Part shown: positions 8,271 to 16,262 of the stretch, one piece after another
How the letters are laid out: every line of letters begins with the position of its first letter
How positions within the stretch are numbered: the stretch's first letter is position 1
NCBI RefSeq assembly: GCF_023555495.1
Contig: NZ_JALCZO010000006.1
Span: 1 to 64,000 of the forward strand
Source: Polaribacter sp. Z022
Lineage (GTDB): Bacteria; Bacteroidota; Bacteroidia; Flavobacteriales; Flavobacteriaceae
Reading direction: 5' to 3'
DNA: 64,000 nucleotides
Notes under the pieces: model-generated
Database searches by the model: none
The model's input: the letters and a program-made list of their open reading frames with translations, nothing else
What the model was told of the DNA's origin: nothing
Program-made: the position numbers and the translations under genes

Positions 8271-9131
8271 TTATTCGTTATTCAATTGATTTTTAAACTC
8301 TTCTACTTGTGCCTGAATTTTAGCAGGCAATGTAGGTTCTTTAAAATTATACTTTTTTAATTCTGCTATAACAATATCTGCTAATATTAATCTTGCTGTT
8401 GGTTTATCATCTGCAGGAATTACATACCAAGGTGCATTTTCTTTAGAAGTTCTGTTTAATAAATCTTCATAACAAAACTGATATTTATCCCACAATTTAC
8501 GTTCTTTTAAATCTCCTGCAGAAAATTTCCAGTTCTTTTCTGGCAAATTCAATCTACGTAAAAGTCTGTTTTTTTGTTCTTCTTTAGATAAATTTAAAAA
8601 GAATTTTAAAACAATGGTTCCACTGTCTGTTAAATGTTTTTCAAATGCGTTAATTCTATCCATTCTATTATGGTAAAAATCATCATTTAAATCTTCTAAA
8701 GTTTTTACAGACGGTATATTTTCTCCAAAAACATAATTTGGATGTACTCTAGTAACCAACACGTTTTCATAATGAGTTCTATTAAAAACACCAATTTTTC
8801 CTTTTGCTGGTAGTGCAATATAATGACGCCATAAAAAATCGTGTTTCAACTCTAATTCTGTAGGCACTTTAAAACTATGCACCTCTACTCCACGTGCATT
8901 TACATTTTTAAAAACCTCTCTAATCAAGCTATCTTTACCAGAAGTATCCATTCCTTGTAAGCAAATTAGCATACTATATTTGCCCTCTGCATACATAGTA
9001 TCTTGAATTTTACTAAGTTTTTTACTTATCTTTTTTAACTTCTTTTCTGCATCATCAACAACTTCTTCTGTCTCAAAATCAGAAAGTTGAATTTTACTTT
9101 CTATTTTATATTTACCTTTACTCATCTTCAT
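8271..9131 (-). CDS. Polyphosphate kinase 2 family protein
   Basis: 286 residues with a PPK2 core. The Walker A-like loop LQGMDTSGKDSLI (near residue 58) and the following GVEVHSFKVPT and FNRTHYENVLVTRVH segments are signatures of the polyphosphate:nucleotide phosphotransferase family, which uses polyphosphate to phosphorylate AMP, ADP or GDP. The basic lid region KERKLWDKYQ is present. The one-domain length fits class I or III enzymes; which nucleotide is used cannot be read. The open frame starts MKMSKGK; the ATG two codons in (9125) is equally possible. Upstream gene of the exonuclease operon. Confidence 0.87.
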   Translation of the reverse strand: MKMSKGKYKIESKIQLSDFETEEVVDDAEKKLKKISKKLSKIQDTMYAEGKYSMLICLQGMDTSGKDSLIREVFKNVNARGVEVHSFKVPTELELKHDFLWRHYIALPAKGKIGVFNRTHYENVLVTRVHPNYVFGENIPSVKTLEDLNDDFYHNRMDRINAFEKHLTDSGTIVLKFFLNLSKEEQKNRLLRRLNLPEKNWKFSAGDLKERKLWDKYQFCYEDLLNRTSKENAPWYVIPADDKPTARLILADIVIAELKKYNFKEPTLPAKIQAQVEEFKNQLNNE

Positions 9132-9253
9132 ATTAAATATTTTTTAAAGATAGAAAAAAAACTTTTGGTTTACATTGATTTTCTCTTCTCATAAATAGAT
9201 AATTACTATACTTTTTTAAACAGTTTTATTAATAAAAAACTGAAATTTATATC

Positions 9254-9757
9254 ATGAAAAACAAGGTAATAATACAAGCAAGTGCAAATAGTTTTGGAAA
9301 CACACATAAAATAATAAACTTTTTAAATAGTGATAATAGCTTTGATGTTATCGATTTAAAAACAAAAAATATAGGTTGTTTTGAATATGATTTTTCAAAT
9401 GCTAATGATGATTTTCTTCCATTAATGGAACATATTATTAAAAACTACGATACAATTGTTTTTGCTACTCCTGTTTATTGGTATTCTATGAGCGGAATTT
9501 TAAAAGATTTTTTTGATAGAATGTCTGATTTACTTCACTTTAAAAAAGAATTGGGCAGAAAACTAAGAGGTAAAAACATGGCTATGATTAGCAATTCTGG
9601 AGAAAATGATTTAAGAAATGGTTTTGAAATGCCTTTTGTAGAAAGTGCAAAATACCTTGGTATGAATTACAAAGGAAATATACATACTTGGTTTAATGGT
9701 GATGAAATAGCTACAGAAGCAAAAGACAAAATTAGTGCTTTTAGAAAGTTGATATAG
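9254..9757 (+). CDS. Flavodoxin-like NAD(P)H-dependent FMN reductase family protein
   Basis: 167 residues with a flavodoxin fold. An initial strand-loop (IIQASANSFGNTHKI) would bind FMN phosphate. The diagnostic FATPVYWYSMSGILKDFFDRMSDLL segment (residues ~74-98) matches NAD(P)H-dependent oxidoreductases of the WrbA/MdaB type. It is probably a cytosolic quinone or iron reductase; substrate unknown. It is divergent from the PPK2 gene; an imperfect inverted repeat (CAGTTTT/AAAACTG) lies just upstream at about 9220-9244. The FAD-dependent dehydrogenase gene follows after 38 bases on the same strand. Confidence 0.8.
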   Translation: MKNKVIIQASANSFGNTHKIINFLNSDNSFDVIDLKTKNIGCFEYDFSNANDDFLPLMEHIIKNYDTIVFATPVYWYSMSGILKDFFDRMSDLLHFKKELGRKLRGKNMAMISNSGENDLRNGFEMPFVESAKYLGMNYKGNIHTWFNGDEIATEAKDKISAFRKLI

Positions 9758-9783
9758 TTAAAAAACAACTACAAAGTTTTCCA

Positions 9784-9791
9784 TACTTTTG
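9784..9791 (+). promoter_or_regulatory. -7 box (TACTTTTG) 4 nt before an ATG
   Basis: TACTTTTG fits TAnnTTTG and ends only 4 bases before the ATG at 9796. A transcript from it would start at or within the start codon, giving a leaderless or nearly leaderless mRNA. No TTG at proper -33 distance is evident, so it is a candidate only. Confidence 0.4.
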
Positions 9792-9795
9792 CAAT

Positions 9796-11352
9796 ATGGT
9801 AAAAGAAATTCAGCTTCGAGTAAATTTAATTGAAGAACGTAAAGAAAATACACTTTTATACAAAGCCTCTAAACAATTAGGCATTGATAAAAATGAAATT
9901 TCTGCTGTAAAAGTTTTACGAAAATCTATTGATGCTCGTAAAAAAGACATCATTTTTAATTATAAAGTTGCTGTTTATATTAATGAAACTGTTCCAGAAA
10001 AATCTGATTATCAGTTTGAATATAAAGATGTTTCTAATGCCAAAGAAATACATATAGTTGGTTTTGGACCTGCAGGTATGTATGCTGCATTACGTTGTAT
10101 AGAGTTAGGTTACAAACCCATTGTTTTAGAACGTGGTAAAAATGTACAAGACAGAAGAAGAGATTTAAAAGCCATAAATCAAGATCATTTTGTAAACGAA
10201 GATTCTAATTATTGTTTTGGAGAAGGTGGTGCAGGCACGTATTCTGATGGAAAATTGTATACCCGAAGTTTAAAACGTGGAGATGTAAGAAGAATTTTTG
10301 AAAACCTTGTTTTTCACGGAGCTACAGAGCAAATTTTAATTGATGCTCATCCTCATATTGGAACCAATAAATTGCCTAAAATCATTCAGAATATTCGTGA
10401 GAATATTATAAAATTTGGTGGTGAAGTTCATTTTGAAACTAGAGTTACCGATTTTATTGTTAAAAACAATAAACTACAAGCTATTCAATTACAAAATGGA
10501 CAAGAATTGTCTGTAAATTCTGTAATTTTAGCTACAGGTCATTCTGCAAGAGATATTTATGAATTGCTAGACAAAAAGAAAATTGCTTTAAAAGCAAAGT
10601 CTTTTGCAATGGGAGTTCGTGTAGAACATCCACAAGAAATAATAGACCAAATTCAATATCATTGTTCTGGAGAAAGAGACGAATTGTTACCTGCTGCTGC
10701 TTATAGTTTAGTACACCAAGTTAATAATAGAGGTGTGTATTCTTTTTGTATGTGTCCTGGTGGATTTATTGTACCTGCAGCCACTGCAAATGGCGAAGTT
10801 GTTGTAAACGGAATGTCTCCAAGTAGAAGAAATAACAAGTTTGCTAATTCTGGAATTGTAGTAGAATTAGATATTGATAGAGACTTTAAAAAGTACGAAC
10901 ATTTAGGGGCTTTAAAAGGATTACAATTTCAAAAAGATTTAGAAAAAATTGCTTTTTATGCAGGTGGAAGAACGCAAACAGCACCTGCTCAAAGATTAGG
11001 CGATTTTATTGATGGAAAATTATCTACAGATTTAAATGATTGTTCATATCAACCAGGATTAAAATCTGCTCCATTACACTCTTTATTACCAAAAATAATT
11101 GGTAGTAGATTACGAAAAGGTTTTGCTGCTTTTGGGCAAAAAATGCATGGATATCATACAAACGAAGCAAATATAATTGGTGTAGAATCTAGAACCTCTT
11201 CACCTGTAAACATACCTAGAAAAGAAAACTTAGAACATATAGAAATAGAAGGTTTATTTCCTTGTGGAGAAGGTGGTGGTTATGCTGGTGGAATAGTTTC
11301 TGCTGCTATGGATGGAGAACGTTGTGCAGAAGCTGCCATTGCAAACCTGTAA
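9796..11352 (+). CDS. NAD(P)/FAD-dependent oxidoreductase (COG2509-type dehydrogenase)
   Basis: 518 residues, the usual length of the uncharacterised FAD-dependent dehydrogenase family COG2509. An N-terminal ~85-residue domain precedes the Rossmann dinucleotide motif HIVGFGPAGMYAALR near residue 90. The family signature YCFGEGGAGTYSDGKLYTR follows. The end contains the second flavin contact GLFPCGEGGGYAGGIVSAAMDG. No signal peptide is seen, so it is cytosolic. Substrate unknown; such proteins are only broadly assigned as dehydrogenases. The stop codon is immediately followed by the left boundary of the first cassette-like island. Confidence 0.85.
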   Translation: MVKEIQLRVNLIEERKENTLLYKASKQLGIDKNEISAVKVLRKSIDARKKDIIFNYKVAVYINETVPEKSDYQFEYKDVSNAKEIHIVGFGPAGMYAALRCIELGYKPIVLERGKNVQDRRRDLKAINQDHFVNEDSNYCFGEGGAGTYSDGKLYTRSLKRGDVRRIFENLVFHGATEQILIDAHPHIGTNKLPKIIQNIRENIIKFGGEVHFETRVTDFIVKNNKLQAIQLQNGQELSVNSVILATGHSARDIYELLDKKKIALKAKSFAMGVRVEHPQEIIDQIQYHCSGERDELLPAAAYSLVHQVNNRGVYSFCMCPGGFIVPAATANGEVVVNGMSPSRRNNKFANSGIVVELDIDRDFKKYEHLGALKGLQFQKDLEKIAFYAGGRTQTAPAQRLGDFIDGKLSTDLNDCSYQPGLKSAPLHSLLPKIIGSRLRKGFAAFGQKMHGYHTNEANIIGVESRTSSPVNIPRKENLEHIEIEGLFPCGEGGGYAGGIVSAAMDGERCAEAAIANL

Positions 11353-11373
11353 TAAAAACGGGTTGTTTTCTTA

Positions 11374-11465
11374 TTGATTTTTTAGCTTAAAATTGGTAAC
11401 TTCGCTAACTTAGTATACAACGAATTATAACTCGGTCATATACGAAATCACTTGGCAACAATTTA
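11374..11465. repeat. Left boundary sequence of cassette-like island 1
   Basis: Contains TTGATTTT (11374), 15 bases, then TAACTTCGCTAAC (11397-11409). The same two blocks with identical spacing occur at 19395-19430, the left edge of the second island. It also holds a GTATA...TATAC inverted repeat and GGCAACAATTTA (11454-11465), a 12-mer found exactly at the start of the hairpin at 20080. Begins 21 bases after the stop of the preceding chromosomal gene. Confidence 0.6.
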
Positions 11466-11469
11466 AGAA

Positions 11470-11979
11470 ATGACGAAATACATTCGAATTTTTATAATTC
11501 TTTTGACTTTATCTGCTTGCGGACAAAAAGAAACTAAAAAGAAAACACAAGAAAATGTGAATGAAAAATCTGCGGAATCGGAACAAAAAAGTGAATCTGA
11601 AAAAGTGGAAAAATGGACTGATTCGAATGGCAACGTTTTCACCCAAAAAGGAAATGAAATTTCTATAATTCCTGCCAAATACAATAAAACTGGAAAAACA
11701 TACAAAGTATTTATTTACAATGAGACTTCTGACGAAATTGGAATAATTGAAAATCTAAAAATTAATCCGAATGAGTTCCGAGTTTTTAACTTAAAAGACA
11801 TTGATACACTTAAATTAGACAACGGAGTGAAATTTATGTTCGGAGAAACCTATGGTCTTGAAATTGAGGATAAGCAATCTCAAGTTAGTGGTCTTAGCGG
11901 AAAGTTTTTAGATGAATATAATGTTCCTGATGAGGCAGAATGGGCTTTTGTTATAGTTCCAGAAGGAAAAGGCGATTAA
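11470..11979 (+). CDS. Orphan lipoprotein in cassette-like island
   Basis: 169 residues with a lipoprotein signal (hydrophobic stretch then LSACGQ, acylated Cys about residue 17) and a charged Lys/Glu linker (about 20-50). No recognised domain follows. Codon choice looks unlike the neighbours (more CGA, GGA, GCG and TTC), consistent with acquisition. The start ATG lies 4 bases after the 12-mer shared with the hairpin at 20080. The next orphan gene begins 37 bases downstream, so both may belong to one cassette. Function unknown. Confidence 0.72.
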   Translation: MTKYIRIFIILLTLSACGQKETKKKTQENVNEKSAESEQKSESEKVEKWTDSNGNVFTQKGNEISIIPAKYNKTGKTYKVFIYNETSDEIGIIENLKINPNEFRVFNLKDIDTLKLDNGVKFMFGETYGLEIEDKQSQVSGLSGKFLDEYNVPDEAEWAFVIVPEGKGD

Positions 11980-12016
11980 AAGGAAAAATATTACGAAAAA
12001 TTTAAACTCACCAAAA

Positions 12017-12499
12017 TTGGAAAAAACTCAAACTGACTTTATTAACAAATTAGGAATTGGAGCATTTACTTATATTTCAATTAGTGAATTTTGTGGATTA
12101 ATTGAATACTTATTTGAGAACGTTTTAATAATTGCCGGAACAAAACCCATAACAACAATTTGGCTACCTGAAATAATGAGTCTCTTTCTTTTTACAATAA
12201 TTGTGGTTTGGGGAATAAAAAAATACAACAGACCGATTGAAATTGACACACGAAAAACTCTGAAATCTTTAATAACTATATTCTTTGGAATTTTGATATT
12301 GCAATTTCTATTCTCTTATTTCGGAACTGACTTTTTGATGGAAAAATATTCAACGGAATTTGAAAATTATGCAAAAGCAAATAAAGGGAGTTTAATGTTG
12401 CGAGGTTACCTTTCTTTCCTTCCAATTTTACAATTCGTGATATTGGGAATAATACTATTGATTAATAAAAAAACAGTTGCCAACAACGTGTATAATTAA
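12017..12499 (+). CDS. Orphan four-helix membrane protein, TTG start
   Basis: 160-residue membrane protein with about four hydrophobic helices (approximately 17-37, 53-73, 87-107, 132-152). No ATG is available at the 5' end; TTG at 12017 gives MEKTQTDF. The last residues (VANNVYN) and the stop codon lie inside the downstream CGTTAGC-ended hairpin, so the repeat supplies the C-terminus. Base use resembles the preceding orphan lipoprotein and differs from the host genes. No family is recognised. Confidence 0.65.
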   Translation: MEKTQTDFINKLGIGAFTYISISEFCGLIEYLFENVLIIAGTKPITTIWLPEIMSLFLFTIIVVWGIKKYNRPIEIDTRKTLKSLITIFFGILILQFLFSYFGTDFLMEKYSTEFENYAKANKGSLMLRGYLSFLPILQFVILGIILLINKKTVANNVYN

Positions 12500-12612
12500 T
12501 TGCTTTGGCAAGTGCCTATTTGGAAAATTCCTTCGGAATTTTCTCGCGTTCGTTTTTGTTTACTAAATTAGTTGCTGAAACACGCAACTAACCATACACA
12601 AAACCGTTAGCG
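12478..12612 (+). repeat. attC-like imperfect hairpin ending in CGTTAGC (copy B1)
   Basis: About 135 bp that folds back on itself: GCCAACAACGTGTATAATTAA at the left pairs imperfectly with the right arm ...CCATACACAAAACCGTTAGCG. An internal perfect 9-bp stem (GAAAATTCC/GGAATTTTC, loop TTC) lies at 12523-12543 and a smaller GTTGC/GCAAC pair at 12571-12587. Ends are complementary (GCYAAC and GTTAGC). It separates two orphan genes, and the next ATG follows 7 bases later. Confidence 0.8.
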
Positions 12613-12619
12613 AATATTT

Positions 12620-13216
12620 ATGAAAAAAACACTTACTTTATTGATTATTTATTACTTATTTTTTTCTTGTACTACAAGTAAAGCCATTAGAAATACGGCT
12701 GTTAATAATGGAGATTGTAAATATATATTTAAAAATGGTTTTCAAAACATTACAGATAATAATGTATTATTAGTAATTAAAAATGACACCTTACTTTTAA
12801 CAGAAATAAAATACGAATGTACTTTCCACTCTTTTTACACAGGGGGAATTATGTATAATAAATATGGGAAATGGAATAATACTTTATCTACAAATAACGG
12901 AATGGCAATGATGATTTGGAACGATATTAAATTATTTAAGAATGATACAACAAGATTTAACATAGCAACCAAAGGTACAGAAAACACAAAAACTATTAAC
13001 TCTTCTATTATGGTATATGATAATAACTATAATGATCTACTATCAGAGAACTCAAAGTATAGAGAAAAATTGATTGATTATTTCTCAAAACGTATAAAGA
13101 GGTATAGAAATATTGATAAATTTTATGAAGAATACTGGAAAACAGTTGACCCAAAAAGATGGGAAACCATTCAGTTCAATAGAAAAATTAGCAAAAATAT
13201 TAATAAAAAACATTAG
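12620..13216 (+). CDS. Orphan lipoprotein in cassette
   Basis: 198 residues with a lipoprotein signal (LLIIYYLFFSC, acylated Cys about residue 17). The mature part has no recognised domain, is rich in Asn, Lys and Tyr, and has a basic C-terminus. It occupies exactly the space between two CGTTAGC-ended hairpins: its ATG follows copy B1 by 7 bases and its TAG stop abuts the left core GCTAAC of copy B2. That is the one-gene-plus-site arrangement of an integron cassette. Function unknown. Confidence 0.72.
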   Translation: MKKTLTLLIIYYLFFSCTTSKAIRNTAVNNGDCKYIFKNGFQNITDNNVLLVIKNDTLLLTEIKYECTFHSFYTGGIMYNKYGKWNNTLSTNNGMAMMIWNDIKLFKNDTTRFNIATKGTENTKTINSSIMVYDNNYNDLLSENSKYREKLIDYFSKRIKRYRNIDKFYEEYWKTVDPKRWETIQFNRKISKNINKKH

Positions 13217-13319
13217 CTAACACCTCATAAGATTTATGCTTACATTCGAACTAACATTAACGACAAACATTCAATTAACGATTTTCAATTCGTAAAAATT
13301 TTATACAAACACGTTAGCG
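13213..13319 (+). repeat. attC-like imperfect hairpin ending in CGTTAGC (copy B2)
   Basis: About 107 bp. The left core GCTAACACC and right core CACGTTAGCG are complementary; adjoining ATAAGATTT and AAATTTTAT arms also pair. Shorter than B1 and different in its loop, but the right end (TACAAACACGTTAGCGAA) matches the other copies. Nothing else is seen in the 115-bp gap. Confidence 0.75.
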
Positions 13320-13331
13320 AACTGTTAAATA

Positions 13332-13757
13332 CTAACCTACTCTTTTATAGCTTTCTTTTTGTTGTAAAAAATATTTAGATATATTTTTTGGAGGTATTAT
13401 AGTAGTCCAAGAATTATAATCAAACCAATACAATTCTCTTTTTATTGTTGCACATTTTTCTTTTTTATCATTATAAAAGTGTACTTCTACATTCATTTTT
13501 TGAGCACAATACCCCAATGTTTTAAATTCTAATTGAACAGAAAAAGTTTGAGTAAACATTAAGTTTTGATAGTGAATTATTTGATCATTATTTTTTTGCA
13601 AACCAACTTTTAATGTATTCATTTTTAAACTCGAAAACCCATTTACAAACAAAAAGGTTTCTACAATTTTTGAAGCATATTTTAGATATCCAAAATTTTG
13701 CATCACCATAAAATCGTTTACATATTCTCCTTTAACTGTATAGGTTCTTTGAAACAT
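13332..13757 (-). CDS. Possible hotdog-fold acyl-CoA thioesterase-like protein
   Basis: 141 residues, no signal peptide. The order of elements suggests a single hotdog domain: an N-terminal strand (TYTVKGEYVNDF), a helix beginning with an Asn/Gly-containing turn (MQNFGYLKYASKIVETF), then strands FSVQLEFKTLG, MNVEVHFYND and a C-terminal IPPKNISKYF. These resemble 4-hydroxybenzoyl-CoA thioesterase-type sequences, but the usual catalytic Asp of the D-x-x-x-H/N pattern is not clear, so activity is doubtful. The gene stands alone between island 1 and a terminator. Confidence 0.5.
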   Translation of the reverse strand: MFQRTYTVKGEYVNDFMVMQNFGYLKYASKIVETFLFVNGFSSLKMNTLKVGLQKNNDQIIHYQNLMFTQTFSVQLEFKTLGYCAQKMNVEVHFYNDKKEKCATIKRELYWFDYNSWTTIIPPKNISKYFLQQKESYKRVG

Positions 13758-13830
13758 AGAGTAAGTTTAAATTAATTATTAGATACTAATTACATTCGTT
13801 TTACCTTCTAAAACAGAATGACTTAAATTT

Positions 13831-13883
13831 AAAAGTAGATTGTTTTTTTTTATTTAAGAGTGTAGTTAAAACAATCTACTTTT
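13831..13883 (-). terminator. Terminator after the minus-strand DUF5777 operon
   Basis: Perfect 16-bp inverted repeat AAAAGTAGATTGTTTT (13831-13846) / AAAACAATCTACTTTT (13868-13883), with T-rich flanks and a 21-base loop. It lies 26 bases after the DUF5777 stop on the minus strand. Confidence 0.7.
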
Positions 13884-13908
13884 TGTGGTTCCTTTTAAAA
13901 TATCTATT

Positions 13909-14772
13909 CTAAAACGTTCTTGAAATATTAAAACCAAAATGAATATCTCCTCCAAAAAAATTGCCTGTTGTTTCGGTTATAAAACTTTTTTCAATCATGG
14001 TAATAGCGTTTGATAAAATAAGTTGAAACACATGTCCCCCAGTTTCTATATCTACACCAAAAGCTAAAGAATTTCTTGCATTTATAGATTCAGATTCATC
14101 AAAAGCTAAGTAATACTCACCATTTAAAGAAACCCTTTTGCTTAATTTTATTCTAGTTCCTAAACCAAGTGCAAAAATATCATGAGGATCTGCATCTATT
14201 TTTACAGTATTTCTATGAACATAAGTTGGTGTTATTTGATAAGAAAAAGAAGGACTTACTTTTTTAGCAATTAAAACCTGACCAACATAAGATAAACTCT
14301 CTGCAAAAGTTCTTTTATCTGTAGGAGCATAATCTTTTAATGTTTTTACAGCTACACTTCCAAATAATGAAATTGCAAACGGAAAAGAATTTTTACCTGT
14401 TTTTTGTTTCAATAAACTATATTTTAAAAAACTATCATACGTTTTCTCAAAACTAGATCTACCAAAACCAATTGTTAAATTATCGTTTAAACCATATTCT
14501 AAAGAAAAACGAATATTAGATTGATCTAAACCAAAAAGCTCATCAAACCCTAAGTTTATACGTCCAAATCTATGAGAAATTATAAATTCTAATTCTTTAT
14601 CTTTTCTATTTTCTATAGAATGTCCATTTAAAATTCTGGTTCCTTTAAATGTTGCTGTAACTATATTTTCGGTTTTAGGTGTTTCGTTATCTAAAACATC
14701 TAACAAATCATCTTGAGCTTTAACATTTAACCCAACAATAACGAATAAAATGGTTAGTATGTATTTTTTCAT
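13909..14772 (-). CDS. DUF5777 family outer-membrane beta-barrel protein (left arm)
   Basis: 287 residues: signal peptide (about 1-19, ending VKAQD), a short acidic LLDVLDNE segment, then a DUF5777 barrel with the signature ATFKGTRILNGHSIENR and alternating amphipathic strands to a final Phe, as in outer-membrane proteins. Function unknown. It is the last gene of the minus-strand set cytochrome c - OB-fold - YceI - DUF5777 and has a paralogue with the same layout at 18467-19366 on the other side of the LytTR regulator gene. It starts 3 bases after the YceI stop. Confidence 0.85.
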   Translation of the reverse strand: MKKYILTILFVIVGLNVKAQDDLLDVLDNETPKTENIVTATFKGTRILNGHSIENRKDKELEFIISHRFGRINLGFDELFGLDQSNIRFSLEYGLNDNLTIGFGRSSFEKTYDSFLKYSLLKQKTGKNSFPFAISLFGSVAVKTLKDYAPTDKRTFAESLSYVGQVLIAKKVSPSFSYQITPTYVHRNTVKIDADPHDIFALGLGTRIKLSKRVSLNGEYYLAFDESESINARNSLAFGVDIETGGHVFQLILSNAITMIEKSFITETTGNFFGGDIHFGFNISRTF

Positions 14773-14775
14773 CTT

Positions 14776-15321
14776 TTATTTTTGGTATGGTTTATAATTA
14801 AATTGAAAAGTAACTTTTATGTCTTTTGCAATATTTTTTACTACTACTTTAGGAATTTTTATATCAAAATCTGCAACTTTTAAAAAGAATTCTCCTGTTA
14901 ACAAGATACTTTCTTTTGTTTTAGTAATTGTTGCTGGCACTATAATTTCTTTGGTTTTACCATGAATAGAAATTGCTCCTTTTACCTCTACTTTTGTTTT
15001 AGATTCTGTTAAGTTATTAAAATTTAAAATATCTCCTTTAAAAATTGCTTTTGGATATTTATCTGACTCTACATAGTTTTCATTAAAATGTTCTTGCATC
15101 AATGCTTTTTCGAACATAAAAGATTTCATTAAAATAGATATAGCAATATTTCCTTTAGTAGCATCTATAATACTTAAAACTTGGTTATTGTCTGCTTTAA
15201 TATCTTCCATTGGCGCAGAAGAAAAGAACGCTACTTCTCCGTTTTTGGTTAAAAAACGATCTTGTGCATTGGTTATATTTACCAATAAAAGGCAAATTAA
15301 AACTGCATATAAATTTTTCAT
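14776..15321 (-). CDS. YceI family periplasmic protein (left arm)
   Basis: 181 residues with a signal peptide (about 1-19, TNAQ). The YceI lipocalin-like barrel is recognisable: FFSSAPMEDIKADNNQVLSI at the start, then SDKYPKAIFKGDI, VKGAISIHGKTKEI and a terminal VKVADFDIKIPKVV..IAKDIKV stretch. YceI proteins bind polyisoprenoid-type lipids, and some are tied to quinone or respiratory processes. Second-last gene of the minus-strand arm; the paralogue is at 17932-18477 and keeps the same motifs, including SAPMED versus SYASVED-like starts. Confidence 0.9.
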   Translation of the reverse strand: MKNLYAVLICLLLVNITNAQDRFLTKNGEVAFFSSAPMEDIKADNNQVLSIIDATKGNIAISILMKSFMFEKALMQEHFNENYVESDKYPKAIFKGDILNFNNLTESKTKVEVKGAISIHGKTKEIIVPATITKTKESILLTGEFFLKVADFDIKIPKVVVKNIAKDIKVTFQFNYKPYQK

Positions 15322-15333
15322 TTTTATTGGTTT

Positions 15334-15750
15334 TTAGTTAATTAATTCACATTTTACCAAAATAACATCCATTAAATATCCAGTACAAATGCCTTTTACA
15401 GAAACGGTTTGTCCTTTTTTTAATGTATTTATTTTTTGAGTTGCTTCTGCAGATAAATGGCATAAAACGTTTCCAAAATCATCATTAGTTTCTAAAGAAA
15501 TTATTCCTTTTTCTTTTACAATTTCGGTTTTAGAAACAGTACCAGAAACCTGAATTATTTTATCTAAATACGTAATATTTGCTTTGCTTTCATCCGTAGA
15601 AAAATCGTTTATAATTTTATTAGCTGTAAGCGTAATATCAGATTTAGAGCTTCCAACATTAACATGTGGTTTGTTATACATTTTATATGCAACAAAAACA
15701 CCTATAATAGCTATAATTAAAACTGTTATTAATAATTTGTTTTTATTCAT
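15334..15750 (-). CDS. OB-fold (tRNA_anti-like) membrane-anchored protein (left arm)
   Basis: 138 residues. One N-terminal membrane helix (about 6-24) anchors a periplasmic domain of ~110 residues. It has the OB-fold tRNA_anti-like pattern: KIIQVSGTVSKTE, ISLETNDDFGNVLCHLS, then KKGQTVSVKGICTGYLMDVILVKCELIN. Two Cys near the end (GICTGY and KCEL) are conserved in the paralogue at 17502-17939 (GICKGF and NCYI) and could form a disulfide. Role unknown; it always accompanies YceI and DUF5777 here. 11 bases separate it from the cytochrome gene. Confidence 0.82.
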   Translation of the reverse strand: MNKNKLLITVLIIAIIGVFVAYKMYNKPHVNVGSSKSDITLTANKIINDFSTDESKANITYLDKIIQVSGTVSKTEIVKEKGIISLETNDDFGNVLCHLSAEATQKINTLKKGQTVSVKGICTGYLMDVILVKCELIN

Positions 15751-15761
15751 AACATTTGTTT

Positions 15762-16118
15762 TTAATTATCTAAAGCTCCACTATCTACCCAACATGCAAT
15801 TGCATCTATTTCTTCTTGTGTTAAACTACCTCCTTGTGGCATTCTACCACTAACTACTGCTCCTTTTACACTACTTGCACTTGCACTTATTAAAGCATAA
15901 GAAGTTAAATTTGGCGAGTTTCCTCCTACTCCATGACAACCAATACAATTAGCGTCTATAATTGGTTTTACATTTGTTGCAAATGAAATATCTGCACAAG
16001 GATCTACTTCTTCTTGTTCTTCAACTATAGTTTCTTCTACGTTAGTTAAACATGAAGCAAAAAAGACAGAAATAAGAAGTATAAAAAACTCTTTTTTAAT
16101 TTTTAAGTTACTTTTCAT
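15762..16118 (-). CDS. c-type cytochrome lipoprotein
   Basis: 118 residues from ATG 16118. The open frame extends upstream to 16178, but only the internal start gives a clean lipoprotein signal (hydrophobic run ending FFASC, acylated Cys about residue 23). A single haem-attachment motif CIGCHG follows mid-protein, with a downstream Met in GRMPQGG as likely sixth ligand, so it is a small monohaem cytochrome c anchored in the envelope. It heads the minus-strand arm and has no counterpart in the plus-strand arm, the only asymmetry between the two sets. Confidence 0.88.
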   Translation of the reverse strand: MKSNLKIKKEFFILLISVFFASCLTNVEETIVEEQEEVDPCADISFATNVKPIIDANCIGCHGVGGNSPNLTSYALISASASSVKGAVVSGRMPQGGSLTQEEIDAIACWVDSGALDN

Positions 16119-16148
16119 AATTGTTAGTTTAAATTGGTTTTGTATTGT

Positions 16149-16220
16149 AAAGTAACTAATAAAAAGGACTTTAACCAATATTAAACTGTTTGAGAAGGAA
16201 ATAAAAATGGTTAAAAGGGA
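16149..16220 (-). promoter_or_regulatory. Promoter region of cytochrome arm with blocks shared by the opposite arm
   Basis: Read on the minus strand, TCCCTTTTAA (16220-16211), 50 bases, then ATTAGTTACTTT (16160-16149), which ends 30 bases before the ATG. The opposite arm has TCCATTTTAA, 48 bases, then the identical ATTAGTTACTTT. Likely the -7 region plus a regulator site. Confidence 0.55.
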
Positions 16221-16262
16221 AAAAAAAGGCTTGAATTAGAGTGAAAAACTTTTCTTTAAATA

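Noticed and set aside
9220..9244. Terminator between PPK2 and the flavodoxin-like gene
   Set aside because: The inverted repeat lies between divergent genes, where no transcript should end; left as an unexplained short repeat.
11374..13319. Canonical integron with attC sites
   Set aside because: Core sites read CGTTAGC, not GTTRRRY, and no integrase or attI consensus was found; kept as attC-like only.
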